This document shows, in pieces, positions 1 to 10,654 of a stretch of DNA of 64,000 bases. The stretch comes from Trichoderma breve (lineage: Eukaryota > Ascomycota > Sordariomycetes > Hypocreales > Hypocreaceae). Both the position numbers and the translations under genes were made by a program. Where the stretch lies: positions 248,001-312,000 of the forward strand of contig NC_079232.1 in assembly GCF_028502605.1 (NCBI RefSeq). The letters run 5' to 3'. The stretch's first letter is position 1; the number at the start of each line of letters is the position of its first letter. Below the pieces are notes generated by a model, which was not told where the DNA came from, searched no databases, and saw nothing but the letters and a program-made list of their open reading frames with translations.

Positions 1-197
1 GCAGACGTCGAATCAATAAAGCAGGTCACAGAGACACTGACTGCAATTGCTGTCGAGTTTTGCAGCTAACGTTTGACACTTGGTATATAAAGGGTAAAAC
101 ACATAAAAACAATAGAAACATTCATATATGGAACATTTGCATTATTACACCATTGATTCACCAGCCTTCTTCCGACTCTCTTGTCCATCTCATAAAC
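1..197. other. 3' flank of the sugar transporter at the window edge
   Basis: This stretch lies downstream of the transporter stop codon on the minus strand. It should hold that gene's 3' UTR. No coding sequence was recognised, and anything further left is outside the window. Confidence 0.5.
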
Positions 198-2108
198 TTA
201 GGCGTACTCTTCAGCCTCAGCGGTCATCGCCTCCGTCTTTTCCGGTGGAATCGATGCTGTCAAGCCCAGAGAGGCAGCAATGGCAAACAGCCTTTCCTTC
301 TCCTGCAGCGCGGTCTCATCACCAAAGACGCGATCCATATCCTCCAGCGTGCGGCCCTTAGTCTCAGGCACACAAAAGTATGTAAATACCAGGCCGATCA
401 AGCAGAAAGCCGCAAAGAAGATGTATGTGCCCCACTTGAGAGTCTCAAGCATGTCGGGAGTGACAAGTCCAATAATGAAGTTGCACATCCAAGTTGAGCT
501 GGTGGTGATAGCCATGGCCTTGGATCTGCTGCCCAGGTTGAAGATTTCCGAAGGGTACACCCATCCAATAGGAGCGAAGGAATAGGAGAAGTTAACGTCG
601 TAGATGTAAATGAAAGCAATTGCAACCCCTCCTGGGACCTTGTGGTCGCCAAGGGCCGCGCCGTATTTGCCAACAATAGCTCCGACGATGATGAGGGAAA
701 TAAACGTTCCAGTAGCACCGCACATGAGCAAAGGTCGTCTTCCAACTCGGTCGATGAGGAAGAGGGCAGGTAGGGTGCTCAGAGTGTTAACAATGCCATA
801 AACTCCAGTCGCCAAAAGCGATGTGGTGTTTCCAGATAATCCCAGCTGTCCAAAGATAGTTGGCGCATAGTAGATCAAGGCGTTACATCCCTGGAACTGT
901 TGCAAAAACATGATGGCACTTCCAATAAACACACGCTTGAAGCTGGGCCATGTTGATAGAAGACCGTAGTATTCGGAGAAGAAGAGGCTGACACCGCTCT
1001 TGCCGGGGTAGTGCTCTCGCGAATGAGCTTCGTCAAACATAACCTCGGCTTTGATAGAGAGATACTCTTCTCTTAGGGACTCGGAATCAGGATGGACGCG
1101 ACGGAGGCGGGCCAATGAGCGAAGGGCTGCTTCTTCGTTCTTTCGCATGAGGTAGAAGCGAGGGGACTCGGGATAGAAGATCATTCCAATGCCTAGGATA
1201 AGTGCAGGTACGATTTGCAAGGCGAATGGGACTCTCCATGCAGCTTGGCTCTGTCCAGTGCAACCGTTGGGGCCAACATCGTTTCGGGGGTCAAAGGTGG
1301 GCTTGTCAGGAGTGCCGCCTGAATAGGGAATATCGGGGGCACAACGGGTACCACCAATGTACTGGGTGCCGTATTCGAGCCAGTAGCTGACGAGAATACC
1401 CAGAGTGATGCTCACTGTAAAAGGAATTTTGTATCAGAAGATGGAATCGGTAGAATAGGTACGTGGAGTTCAGTATTTGAAACTTACACTGCTGTAGCAC
1501 AACAAGCGTTCCTCGGATACCAGCTGTAGAAACTTCCGACATATACATAGGCACAATCATAGTAAGCATACCAACTGCCAGACCAGCAATAGCTCGTCCT
1601 ACACTTCTTGTTACTAAAATCCGACCTGAAATGTTAAAGCATTCAAGACTTACCACCAAACAACATGCCGATTGAGGTTGCGCCTGACTGCAGAGCGGAT
1701 CCGAGAAGGAAAACCACAACAGCAGCCATCATTGAGCCCTTTCTACCAAAGCGATCCGCGATCGGACCATTCATCAAGGAACCAAACCATGCCGTCAGAA
1801 GCAGCGTAGAGACGAACCACCCCTTGAATCCACTGTCTAGATAGATCCTTGGGAAGAGCGCACCGAAATTCTCCATTCCCAGGACACCTGAGACAACACC
1901 TTGGTCATAGCCGAAGAGAAATCCTCCGAGAGAGGCAAACTAATGTGTATTAGCGATGGTGTTGTTGATTCAGTCATGATAGCACATTTCATCAACTTAC
2001 AGCTGAGAGACCAAAGATGTAAGGATTTTCACGAAATTGGCGAAAAACACCCTTGGTGGGCTGCTGCTGCTGCTGCACCACACTGACGTCTGTTGGATTG
2101 GGTGCCAT
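198..2108 (-). CDS. MFS sugar (hexose-type) transporter
   Basis: A major facilitator superfamily sugar porter of 573 residues, expected to move a monosaccharide across the plasma membrane with 12 membrane helices. Four exons on the minus strand: 2108-2001, 1939-1654, 1598-1488 and 1414-198, 1722 nt in total. The ATG at 2108 gives a soluble N-terminus with a five-glutamine run (12-16). The family signatures are present: GRK in the loop after helix 2, PESPR (250-254) before the central loop, GRR in the second half, and PETKGR (518-523) ending the last helix. Length and motifs fit an intact fungal sugar transporter; the substrate cannot be read from sequence. A TATAAAGG element on the minus strand (2233-2226) sits about 120 bp upstream of the start. 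I see no lesion. Confidence 0.93.
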
Positions 2109-3372
2109 CTTGAATTGCGCTTTTACAGCAGCTGTACCACAACAACCGCTGAATGAAACTGAGAATCCACAAGATACTTCAAGATATCCGGCTCAGATCC
2201 CGCCAAAGAGCAGTGGATCAGCGGGCCTTTATATCTAATTCTCTTCCTTAATCCAACCTTGCTCCCTTCTCAAGACACAATATGGGTCCCTGACTCTATG
2301 CTGACCGCACCCAGGGTGACTGTCGCCCTGAGACCCGGTACTGACTCTCCGCATTTCCCCCCTCTTCCTCGTGCAAGCTACCGAAACTAGAGTGAAGCCA
2401 AGTTGTTGCGCCGAACAAGCCCTAAACCAACTTTTCACGTTCCATGTGGGGAAGAGATCGTCGTCGAGTCCAATGGCGGGCTTTAAGATGGAGAATGCCA
2501 CTGGAGAAGCGTCTTACGGAACTGTGCGATAGCGCGTAATTACCCCATAAAGATGGGTGCCGGCCCTTGCTCACGAATTGCCATGTGCCTTTGCTTGTGG
2601 GGGAATAACACGGAGAGTCGAGCCATTGAGTCAAGAAGTCGGAAGTTGCACGAGCCTGCTTCTCCACATCGATGACCACGGTAGTGGAGATTAGTGCCCG
2701 CAGTAGGCAAGGATAGAATTTTGCCGTACGAGTATCGCCCAAGGGAAGTGTCTGGTGAGGGTCACAGTGATGCGGCCAAGGCGTTGGTTGAACGGTTGAC
2801 ACGCGAGTCATTGCCGGTCAGCTCTACACGTTTTTTTTCGTCAAGATGGAAAACGCCGTGAATCGCCCGAAACTGGAAATGATGACCTTTTCTCAGAGAC
2901 GAGTTGCAGCATTGATGATGGACAATGTTGGGGAATTTTGCGGAGAAGGCATCTTGCAGATTCCCCAGATTATCCCTCGTGAGCGGTCCCTTGCTTAGCC
3001 ATTTAAGCGCGTAACCTGCAATTTGTAATCACCACCTATTGAGTTGCGCATCGTCATGAGGGGAAGATTGAGAAAGATAAGCCAAGGAGATGGGCATGAA
3101 GAGCGAACCTAGAATTATAAAGCTTTTATTCTCTAGAATGCATGTATGCTAAACTGGATACGTATCTCAAAGCTTGTTCATTGAGAACTTTGAAGTCCTA
3201 CCTACATGTAATCTTGGGATCAAATGACTGTAATCAGATTCTATTTTACACGGGCTCAGCTACAGAATTCAGAATCATGTCGGTACTTATTCTCATGTTT
3301 ATTGCTCTACCTGTATTTTATCTCGACTTTGCTCCTCCAGACTGTCTCAATTTTGGCTATCTCGTATCCGTA
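2109..3372. other. Intergenic spacer with the transporter promoter
   Basis: The part next to 2108 should contain the transporter promoter, including a TATAAAGG at 2226-2233 on the minus strand. The remaining reading frames on either strand are short, start mostly at non-ATG codons and match no family I recognise. No repeat or RNA gene was seen. Confidence 0.5.
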
Positions 3373-3660
3373 TTATTTTTTGGTCAACCCATCTTTCGGA
3401 TCAATCATGTCCTTGGGTGGTCCAACATCCACAATCCGACCTCCGTCCAAAACACCAAAGTATTGTATTTCCGAAATATATCGGGACGATAACCTGACGA
3501 CAGCACCACATGATTCGCAAAATTTCTCTCTGGCGTTGCTAACTCAATCTCACCACCTACTGCGCTCATGGCTTCATCTAGGAGTCTTGCAACTCGGTAG
3601 CACAAGTTTGGGGTGCAGGCTGCCGGGTAGTAGTGCTGGCTGTTGCGAGGTAACAATGAG
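3373..3660 (-). pseudogene. Degenerate C-terminal fragment of an ABC transporter (ABCC-like NBD2)
   Basis: Read on the minus strand, pieces of the last nucleotide-binding domain of an ABC transporter occur in order but in different frames. First comes a stretch ending in HPKLVL. Then LLDEAMSAV, a Walker B/D-loop remnant where LLDEATSAVD is expected. Then a piece with ANHVVLS and YNTLV, where the H-loop region belongs. After a further frameshift, VLDGGRIVDVGPPKDM leads to a natural-looking stop at 3375-3373. About 16 extra nucleotides separate the LVL and LDEA parts, so at least two frameshifts are needed. Nothing upstream of about 3.7 kb was recognisable, so only the 3' end survives. ABCC assignment rests on the pattern after Walker B and is tentative. 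Confidence 0.6.
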
Positions 3661-4968
3661 GCGGGGAAAGAAGGCCAAGATGAGCGCGTCCTTGGTTTCC
3701 GGCACGGCTGTAAAACGAAGTATCAAGACTGAATATATAAGGAGGTCTTGGCATATGAGACTCGAACAACTAACGAATTAGAGGACAGGTGTGAAGTAGG
3801 ACGTTCATACATGGTGCATCGTGATAAACTCTTCTTCAACCCCGGTTATCAAACGGATATATATATGTTAGTATGAGACGTTAACTTAAATATCCAGTCA
3901 ATTCTCGCGGCTCGTTGAACTGGTCTCACAAGTCCAATGGCTTGGGTCGTTGGATCAATGCATGAGTTAATGAGTTGTCTAAAAAGTGTGGAGAAGTTAA
4001 TCCGGACTGAGATCTTCATGGTAAAGTCGACTAATGACGGGTTTATTTTTCCATTACTTTTCCTTTCTCTCTCTCTCTATTTGTCATCTGGGCTTATTTG
4101 GGTTACTAATAGCAGGTCAGTAGTATATATAGGAGCAGCAATATATTAATGAAAGTAATGGTAAAGATTCTAATGCGAGAGTAGATTTTTTCCCCATCTC
4201 AATATACCAACTAATTGCGCCAACGACTTCGTTCTTGAAGGTATGCAGCTGTGACAGCTCGAGCAGATGATTTCCATTGCTACCTTATTATGAAGACCTG
4301 ATGAATTAGCTTTTCTATTATTGTTTTGGAACCTTGAGCAAACATGATGGGGCCTCCATCAGTCGTTCATCAGGTAGCTAACCCGTCAATCTATTCATAA
4401 CATACTTATACGAAAGCTTATACGTTCGATAAACAAGCGTTTGACTAATAAGTCTGACGCCGTTCTCATCTTAACTAGGTTCTGTATGGTATTGTCCGGC
4501 ATAAGTCGGAGAAAACGCTCTTTATCGGTAAAGGGAGAGTTATTGAGATTTGGCTATCAACACTTTGCACTGCAAAAGTCCGCCGCAAAGAGCTGGTAGT
4601 ACTCACAGCTTAACAGAATTACTAATTGAAATACATTGATTGAGGTTCTGTATTGGAGCCTCCGCTAAAACTCCGCTATGTCTCTGCCAGACCTTCACCA
4701 TTCTCCGTCAAAGTCCATGTAGATGGAGTTTGACGGCCGTGTGAGACAGTTGCATCGCTTTTAAGATGTCGGAGTTAAATAAAGTCCCATGAATTCCATG
4801 CTTTGAGATCAGGTCCGCTCTATCTTGCATTTGTCATGTATAGCCAGATATCTTAAGTTTGTAAAATTTTGTGAGACCGTTCAACGCATAAAAACTTGCC
4901 TTCCTCCCGCTATATATGTTAGAGTAGAATCTTCAATCTTTTCATTGGACGGTATTAGGTGTGATACG
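3661..4968. other. Intergenic spacer, AT-rich
   Basis: No gene recognised. A short CT dinucleotide run lies near 4065-4080. The right end should hold the promoter of the SDR gene, with a TATATAT about 55 bp before its ATG. Confidence 0.45.
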
Positions 4969-5892
4969 ATGTCACTCCCGTTTGAAAACAAGTATGCTAT
5001 TGTCACTGGAGGTTCCAGAGGCATCGGGGCTTCAATTGCACTGCTATTAGCAGAACGAGGCGCCAGAGGAGTGCGTTTTCTTGGGGCCTATGGCAGCATG
5101 TACTTGAAGTATAATTGTATCATTGCCTAACTTATCGCTCTTGCTAGGTGGCTATTACCTACTCAGGCAACGAAGCAGCAGCAAACGACACTGTGGCCAA
5201 GATTAAAGCTTATGGAGCCGATGCGGTTGCAATACGTGCTAATATTCTTGAAGTCGACATTGGAGAGACAATTGTGAATGGAGCTCTCGCAGGATTGAAG
5301 ACGAATACAATCCATATTCTTATCAACAATGCTGCTCTGTGAGTTTAATCTGTGACTAAACATTGTATGATGCTGATGATAATACAGTGCCACATCTGAA
5401 CATCTTCTTCCTATTCTACATACCACTGTCGAAAATTTTGATAACCTTTTTCACGCGAACGTACGGGCGCCGATTTTTGCAACTCGTGCAGTGCTGCCCT
5501 ATATGCCCGCAAAAGGTGGCAGAATTATTAATGTGAGCTCCGTGACAGCCAAACAGGCGGCCGACGAGCCCGGAATACTTTACGGTGCTAGTAAAGCAGC
5601 ATTAAACAGTATTACTCGATCTATGGCGAGCGCGCTGGCTGCAGAGAAAGGCATCACGATCAATTCAATAAGCGTCGGGCCCACGAAGACTCCTGCCATG
5701 GAGAACGCCTTAGCCAATCTACCCAAAGAGTATATGGAAGGGCTTAAGAACTATGCCACTGTTGAGAAGCGATTGGCAGAGCCAGAGGAAATTGCGGCAA
5801 TTGTAGCTTTCGTGGCGAGCGATGATGCTCGTTGGATGAATGGTGCCAGTGTCCCTGCGAATGGAGGCGCGATTCTACTAGCAGAGGGTTAA
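4969..5892 (+). CDS. Short-chain dehydrogenase/reductase (SDR), FabG-like
   Basis: A classical SDR of 265 residues that probably reduces a carbonyl or oxidises an alcohol with NAD(P)H. Three exons: 4969-5070, 5148-5338 and 5388-5892, with introns of 77 and 49 nt. The nucleotide-binding TGGSRGIG is at 13-20, NNA at 94-96, the active-site serine at 148/149 and YxxxK at 163-167, so the catalytic set is complete. The length is normal for the family. It stands alone between the ABC remnant and a secreted-protein gene, so the context does not give a substrate. The fungal FabG-like group includes many secondary-metabolism reductases, but a housekeeping or detoxifying role is equally possible. Confidence 0.92.
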
Positions 5893-6875
5893 CTACTACT
5901 GAGATATTTCCAATTAATGCTCTGATGTTGAAATTGGCGACAACTCTGGAATCATACATGGTATAACGCGTCAATCCGCCGCCATTATCCTCAACTAGTA
6001 TACTACTATAGTACTAAGTCCATCAATCTCGCGCTCCCAGCAACAGTAAACGCTAATTACATAGATAAACTTATCTAAAAATCCATTTATATTTTTTACA
6101 GTAGATATTAACTTACCTAATTGTTTTAAATGTATAGCTAGCTATTAAACCTGTAAGCCATGTACATGTTGCGCATACTACAGTTGCAACAAGCAAATGA
6201 ATCGACAAGAGACCAAAGCCCTTCATTGTGAATGCAATGAATAGCAATGAAACAGAACGTCCACGCAAATACCCATGACAATAGCCTCTTCGTAAGCATC
6301 TGTCAAACATGTTTCCAAGACGACATGACAGCAAAATCCCACGAATCGAGCTTCAAATCTCCGAGAACAAAACACAAAGACGGACTCCAGATCGACACGA
6401 GTCTATCCGAGAGAGCCAAAGTAGGTCCAGCTAATCGAATGCCACCTAATCAACCTGTGCCACGGTAATCATGGTCCCGTTCATCTGGATTCGATCGGGC
6501 AAATATCGAGGACACCGTAATGAGCCCCTTTGCCGCCCTGCATGCTGCCGCCCTGCATGTCTTGTCGCAGCCAAGAGGGCGGCTCTCCCAAGCGCCAATT
6601 CACCTCAGCAGTAGCACCGGATAGAACAGCTTCCGGCATCAATGTCTCAGTCCATGACGCAAATCAAACTTCCACTTACGAGAAGACGGGATATTACATG
6701 ATCGTTGGAGTAAGGCGAGAGGTTGATAGACAGTGTTGACGTCGGCATCACAACAATCACCCTGGACAAGACGAAGCTATATCACAGCCATGTCCCAGCA
6801 CCCACGAATGACAAACTATCCTCCTCCCAGCTGTGGCTCTTTTGCCAAAGCCTTCCAACATTTCATATAGTCAAG
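5893..6875. other. Intergenic spacer
   Basis: Holds the 3' flank of the SDR gene and the promoter of the following secreted-protein gene. A small imperfect duplication of a CCGCCCTGCATG unit occurs near 6531-6560. A hydrophobic minus-strand frame at 6113-6334 lacks an ATG start and was not accepted as a gene. Confidence 0.45.
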
Positions 6876-7925
6876 ATGAAATTCTCAAGTGTACTTCTCG
6901 CAGCGGCTGCTTCGGTGGTAAATGCCCAGCGCCCAGCCAGCGTCTCCATATGCGACTACTACACCACGGCGCTCCTCAAAGAAAACACGGCAGAGAACCA
7001 GCTGACGCTGCTCACAATCCTCGTCAATACTGTCGTGATCGGCAACTGTACGCCAATTCTCCTCGCCTCTCCACATTGCATTGACTTTCGTCTCTAACTC
7101 GTCCGTTCCCTCACTGCAGATACAGCCCCCAACGTCGGCGTCAAGGTGCCCGGCATCCTTGCCCCAGGTCAGGTCAACGGCAAGGCGGTCAATCTTTTGC
7201 CGTACTTTAATGGCCAGCTAGCTTCGACCAATACCGGTGGCTCTCATGGACAATCGGTCAACTTTCTCGATGGTGGCGGCGCAGCACCGCTCATGAAGAA
7301 CAAGCCCTCCAACGACGACACCTCGAGACAATAGTATGTTGACACCTTGACCGTACACCAATCATTCGTCACAACCTGCTAACTGGGAGTGTACAGCTTC
7401 CTCCTCACGCATCTGTATCAATTCTTCGGCTCCCTCCTCTCCTGCTCGCACCAAGGAATGCCCGGCTTTCCCGCCTATGGGGGTCGAGCGTCGCTTTACC
7501 AAGTGCACAAGTTCATGGCCCTCGACAGCGCAGAACTGACATACTTCATCCAGCAGATTGCCCTAGCTGCGCAGTCGTTTGGTGTAGCCGCCTCAGACAT
7601 TGAGATCGTGGGCAACGCCCTCTCCAACGGCTTCGGCATGCGTTGTGCTATGCCCGCCACGGTGATCAAGGCCCAAGGGCCGCAACTGCAGGCGATCTGT
7701 GTCGAGAGCGATTGCCCCTTGGCGAAGAACGCGTCTTGTAGCCTGTATGAAGCAGTGGTGGAGCCGTCCAAGGTTAATTCAACCGCAGCCATGAGTTCAC
7801 ACAGCACAGTGATGGCGACCGCAACCCAGTCGATGACAATACCTTCGGCTGGGGCAGGGACTGCCCGTTGTTTGAATGGCGCAGCCGTTGCGGCTATTGC
7901 TGGTGTCGCTGCGTTTGCTGTCTAG
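6876..7925 (+). CDS. Secreted, probably GPI-anchored fungal protein of unknown function
   Basis: A 304-residue protein from three exons (6876-7047, 7120-7333, 7397-7925). The first intron carries a CTAAC branch-like element. The N-terminus is a clear signal peptide (about residues 1-18, ending VVNA). The body holds several cysteines and an aromatic central part. The C-terminus is serine/threonine-rich, followed by a small-residue stretch (SAGAG) and a final hydrophobic run of alanine and valine, the arrangement expected of a GPI-attachment signal. I recognise no catalytic motif. It resembles conserved secreted proteins of fungi with no assigned role. Location at the cell surface or wall is inferred from the termini. 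Confidence 0.85.
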
Positions 7926-9518
7926 GAGTTGTTCAAACCTGATTGCCCTTTGAACAATGTGTACTGGAGATGAACACGATACCCCAGAGTACCCCGATGG
8001 ATTCATTCTGTAGTTGCATAAATACAACTTCTTTTTAGCACACCAGAGCAGCTTTGTACATGTTCAGCCGTGGGTTTTATATATACCCCCGAGGCTGCCG
8101 ACAGGATCTTGCTCTACTGCGTAAGTAAAATATTATTTCTTACGGGCTGCCAATGTTACATGTATGTTTCTTGAATCTAGAGACAGGACACCATTACCAA
8201 GAACTCGCTTCATTGTAATCTGCAGAGCTGCTCAACTATTACAAATTTTTCTTCTATGGTCGATTACAAATACCAGGGCCTACGAGAGGCCTTACAGTGC
8301 TTCGAATGCCTACTCAGGCGCTTGAGTGACGTACGTTGTATACATCTTAGGTGGATAGACTAGGTGGACTTCGGCTTGCATCTTGGGACTTTGTGATTCT
8401 GGCTTACCAATTAGCGAGTTTAGCGACTTACAAATTGTTAACCTTGCAAAAGACGACGAAGAATGGTCAAAAATTCCAGGGGCTATGTTCGCTGCGTTAT
8501 GTATATGCATTTTTCGGTTTCTTGCAGGTAAATTCCATCAAAAAGAGCAAGCATTGTGACGGGCGCACGCGGGCAAGATTGCCTATGTACCCAGAAAGAG
8601 GGTGGTCCCGTCATCAGAGCATTTCGGGGGGGGGGAGGGTTGGCAGCAGTCATGTTCATGCATACACGTTTGACACTATAGTTGTAGTAGAAGCTAACTT
8701 GTCTGACCGTGATTTCATAGATATCGCTGCTCCATCTGTAATGAAAAGTCTTCTACGGTGCACTGTAATATACGTGAACGGAAGTTATGATTTGATACAG
8801 ATTGCATTGATTGGACAAGATTTACAACAGCTGGAGGAAGTTAACGCGAAGAATATACAATATTTATTAAAATTAATACTATGTGAGATAATAATATGCC
8901 TTAGACAATTGGCTCAGAGACGGATGCAGTGCGCCTAGTGTTAGAGAGGTGTACTGTAAGACTTTCTTGCGTTCTTTACTATGGGCCCTAATCGCTCGCT
9001 ATGAAGTAGAGATCGAGTGGAACTGTTCACCCAGATGGCATAGCTTAATATACAAATAGTGATTGTCCAGTAGATTCACCTTATGCAAACCTGTGGAAAT
9101 GTACAATCTAGGACGAATTATTAATGCAGGTACTTACGAGTAATGTACCAACTTAGAAGGTCAGCGGAAGTGATTTCCAGTGAACGGGTTTGTTAGACCA
9201 GCTTGGGAATACGCTCCGCGGACATGTTTCACGAGCCGGGCCGCTCCTAGCTTTTTCTATACTCTAGGCATGATTAATCGAATAATATGTTCTGTATGAC
9301 ATATGAACGACCTCGATTCCATTCTCTCTCCACGAGCATTACAAATTAACTTCGCGTGAGTAATAGCATTGGCAGCTGTTGTTCAATTGGCTTCTATAAA
9401 GGTCTGTATCAGCCGGGACAAGTGAACATAGAAGTGCCCTAACTCTATTAGTTGTCGAATCTCAGCGACAAAGTATTACATTTACATACATCCAGCAAGC
9501 CAAATATTATCAGTTAAA
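7926..9518. other. Intergenic spacer
   Basis: A 1.6 kb stretch without a supported gene. A reading frame at 8351-8938 (+) has no recognisable domain and an odd composition, and was not accepted. A guanine-rich run (ten G, then AGGG) lies near 8627-8640. The right end should contain the original promoter of the enoyl-CoA-hydratase-like gene. Confidence 0.45.
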
Positions 9519-10548
9519 ATGAGGCTTCTTACTCTTATCCCATTGGCCATCGCCTCCATTATCCACACCGCAACAGGTGCTCCGGCAACAACTGCCCCTT
9601 CGTCTGTGATAACGACAACCAAGATCACACCTTCATACTGGCGTGCGACATTTTCAGATCCTCCATTCAATATCCAGGGCAATGCTTTCTTCCGCGACTT
9701 CTATGCCCTCGTTGATGAAATTACCGGCGACCCTAACGTCAAGGTTGTTGTTTTCGACTCGAATTCGAAATACTTCTTCTCCACACACGTGGACCTTATA
9801 AATACTCTGGACCCCGACTTGTACCCCGGTAACCCCTGATACTGAGATAGCATTACTCGCCTAGCAAAAGCTCCGGTGCTCACAGTAGCTGCCATCAGAG
9901 GCCGCACTTACAATGCCGGTGCAGAGATTGCAGCGGTTCTGGATGTTAGATTTGGGAGCAAAGAGAAAGCTGTACTTGCGCAGTATGAAGTCGGGTTCGG
10001 TGAGTTTTATCCTACTGATTTAACATATTATGATGCTGATGTAAATTCTCAAGGCGTAAATCCAGGTGGCGGTGGAATCGAGATGTTGTCCCACTTGGCT
10101 GGACGAAGCCGAGCTCTTGAAGTCGTACTCGGCAATGACAGTATTGACGCTGAGACCGCTGCTCTCTACGGATGTAAGATACCAGCTTGTTAATTCTTCC
10201 ATGCCTAATGTTTGAGGATAATGCTAAATAATATTAGGGATCAATCGTGCAATCCCAGATGCTCAGTTCGAAAATTTTGTTGACAAATTTGCTCGCCGGG
10301 TAGCTGGCTGGGACCACTCTGCCATTGCTGCAGCAAAGAATCTCATCAATGAGCGCACCAGATTTCCTACGGCAGACGAACAGATAGAGAGCTTTAACTC
10401 ATTCTTGAAAGCTGATGCCCCAGGTGGCTTGGTGGACAGACGACTGAAAGCCATGGCTGCCGCGGGAATGCAGACCAACCTAAATTTTGAAGAGAACTTT
10501 GGTCAAGAGGAGTTGAAGTTCATTGGAAGTGGGCCGTGGAATGCTTAG
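9519..10548 (+). pseudogene. Enoyl-CoA hydratase/isomerase-like gene with two in-frame stops
   Basis: A crotonase-fold protein of about 303 codons with three exons (9519-9999, 10054-10173, 10238-10548; introns 54 and 64 nt). Phase is preserved throughout, 912 nt in total. Family-like segments are APVLTVAAIRGR, the AGAEIAA oxyanion-loop region, and GGGGIEMLSHLAGR. An apparent signal peptide (about 1-20) precedes the domain, which is unusual for this fold. Codons 107 and 109 are both TGA (9837-9839 and 9843-9845), between YPGNP and DSITRL. No credible intron removes them: the only GT..AG pair that spares the frame-proximal sequence would be about 22 nt. Both stops could come from single transitions (CGA or TGG to TGA). 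Splice sites and the rest of the frame are intact, so the loss looks recent. Confidence 0.75.
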
Positions 10549-10654
10549 ATGTATATATTTCACCCGGAAGTTTAATAATGGAATATGGAGTGTCTAAAAC
10601 ATCTATCTAAGCACTTGAATAGCCCTTAGTCCCAAGCATCATTTGTTCGTGAGC

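Noticed and set aside
1626..1653. 28 nt intron in the transporter
   Set aside because: Too short; the acceptor at 1599-1600 restores the LFGGRAIAG sequence expected in the family.
3224..3781. 185-codon open frame (+)
   Set aside because: It overlaps, antisense, the ABC transporter remnant, and its translation is low-complexity and hydrophobic without a family.
6113..6334. Hydrophobic minus-strand frame as a small membrane protein
   Set aside because: It has no ATG start and no family resemblance.
8351..8938. 195-codon open frame (+)
   Set aside because: No recognisable motif, irregular composition and no splice or signal context; most likely chance.
9829..9850. A tiny intron that would remove the two stops in the crotonase-like gene
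   Set aside because: At 22 nt it is far below the shortest intron accepted here (48 nt), and removing it breaks the reading frame.
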